Source: Lachnospiraceae bacterium (lineage in GTDB: Bacteria; Bacillota; Clostridia; Lachnospirales; Lachnospiraceae). Taken from it: a DNA stretch of 5,641 nt. Made by a program: the position numbers and the translations under genes. Each line of letters begins with the position of its first letter. Position 1 is the first letter of the stretch. Under the pieces are notes generated by a model. It was not told where the DNA came from. It saw only the letters and a list, made by a program, of their open reading frames with translations, and ran no database searches. This document shows positions 5,241 to 5,641 of this stretch, one piece after another. The stretch spans positions 1 to 5,641 of the forward strand of contig JAILOA010000257.1 in NCBI GenBank assembly GCA_024691065.1. The letters are read 5' to 3'.

Positions 5241-5641
5241 TTACTCAGCATCAAACAACGCCTCGAATTCCTCGCGTGTAATCCTCTCGCGTTCAAGTAA
5301 AAGCGCTGCCGATTTATGAAGGATTTCCATATTCTCATCCAGGATACGCTTAGCTTCATCATAGCAAAAATCTATAATCTTCTTAACTTCGGTATCGATA
5401 TTACTTGCAGTATCGGCACTGTAAGCCTTGCTTGTATGGCCATAATCACGTCCGACAAATACTTCCTCCTCGTCAGCATAATTCACCATACCGATAACAT
5501 CCGAGAAACCGAACTTTGTAACCATATCACGGGCAGTCCTTGTAGCCTGCTTGATATCCTGAGAAGCCCCGGTCGTAATATCATCAAATATAATCGATTC
5601 AGCGATTCTGCCGCCTAAATCAACCATAATCTCCTGAAACA
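5241..5641 (-). CDS. ftsH: ATP-dependent zinc metalloprotease FtsH, C-terminal part (cut by window)
   Basis: FtsH is a membrane-anchored AAA+ protease that degrades misassembled membrane proteins and some short-lived cytoplasmic ones. Only the last 132 residues are inside the window; the first whole codon is at 5639-5637 and the stop at 5243-5241. They match the end of the M41 peptidase domain: LGGRIAESIIFDDITTGASQDI, in which the Asp of GASQDI (residue 28 of the fragment) corresponds to the third zinc ligand, then ARDMVTKFGFSDVIG (37-51), VFVGRD (60-65) and a helical tail with DTEVKKIID and EAKRIL. The membrane segments, Walker motifs and HEXXH lie beyond the edge and cannot be checked. The tail ends soon after the conserved helix, as in many clostridial FtsH proteins. 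The 3' end looks intact. Confidence 0.93.
   Translation of the reverse strand, partial: FQEIMVDLGGRIAESIIFDDITTGASQDIKQATRTARDMVTKFGFSDVIGMVNYADEEEVFVGRDYGHTSKAYSADTASNIDTEVKKIIDFCYDEAKRILDENMEILHKSAALLLERERITREEFEALFDAE

Noticed and set aside
4858..5319. Plus-strand open frame of 153 codons with isoleucine- and tyrosine-rich repeats
   Set aside because: It starts at a GTG without a ribosome binding site, runs through a terminator hairpin and the 41-bp repeats, whose length is not a multiple of three, and ends antisense to ftsH. Its composition is that of translated AT-rich DNA.
5316..5618. Plus-strand open frame of 100 codons
   Set aside because: It is the antisense shadow of the conserved FtsH C-terminus.
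1..5641. Mobile element, prophage or defence island
   Set aside because: No transposase, integrase, inverted terminal repeats, target duplications or defence-type protein is visible. The genes are conserved housekeeping and envelope genes.

Overview
The window looks like a piece of a low-GC Gram-positive chromosome, most likely a gut or rumen clostridium of the Lachnospiraceae type. The grounds are AT-rich spacers, AGGAGG-type ribosome binding sites, near-consensus sigma-A promoters, U-tract terminators, and the style of the proteins (class I KARI, a short SEC-C protein, a GHL10 protein on a Thr/Ala/Pro stalk). The family assignment is inference; there is no rRNA or marker gene to fix it. No phage, transposon, CRISPR or defence gene is visible, and all five genes are ordinary chromosomal types.

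Layout from left to right. Positions 1-422 are non-coding and hold a tandem repeat array (106-255) and the ilvC terminator (265-313). On the minus strand, ilvN (1985-1482) and ilvC (1445-423) form a two-gene branched-chain amino acid operon with its own promoter (2049-2077). Upstream on the same strand is a small SEC-C zinc-motif gene (2663-2160), driven by a strong promoter 158 nt away that implies a long leader. Divergent to it, on the plus strand, lies a secreted or membrane-anchored GHL10 (DigH/YngK-like) glycoside hydrolase (3028-4440). An 800-base convergent spacer follows (4441-5240) with two further tandem arrays and three terminator-like hairpins. The window ends in the C-terminal part of ftsH on the minus strand (5641-5243), cut by the window edge.

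Functionally, IlvN is the regulatory subunit of acetohydroxyacid synthase and IlvC carries out the next step of valine/isoleucine synthesis. The catalytic subunit IlvB is not here and must be encoded elsewhere. The SEC-C protein, the hydrolase and FtsH are single housekeeping or envelope genes with no obvious pathway link to ilvNC.

The most unusual feature is a set of three unrelated tandem repeat families (unit about 55, 43 and 41 bp) within 5.6 kb, all lying just beyond gene 3' ends. The 43-bp family includes the last codons and stop codon of the hydrolase gene, so it appears to have grown out of, or into, that coding sequence. I found no clear evidence of a new multi-gene system.
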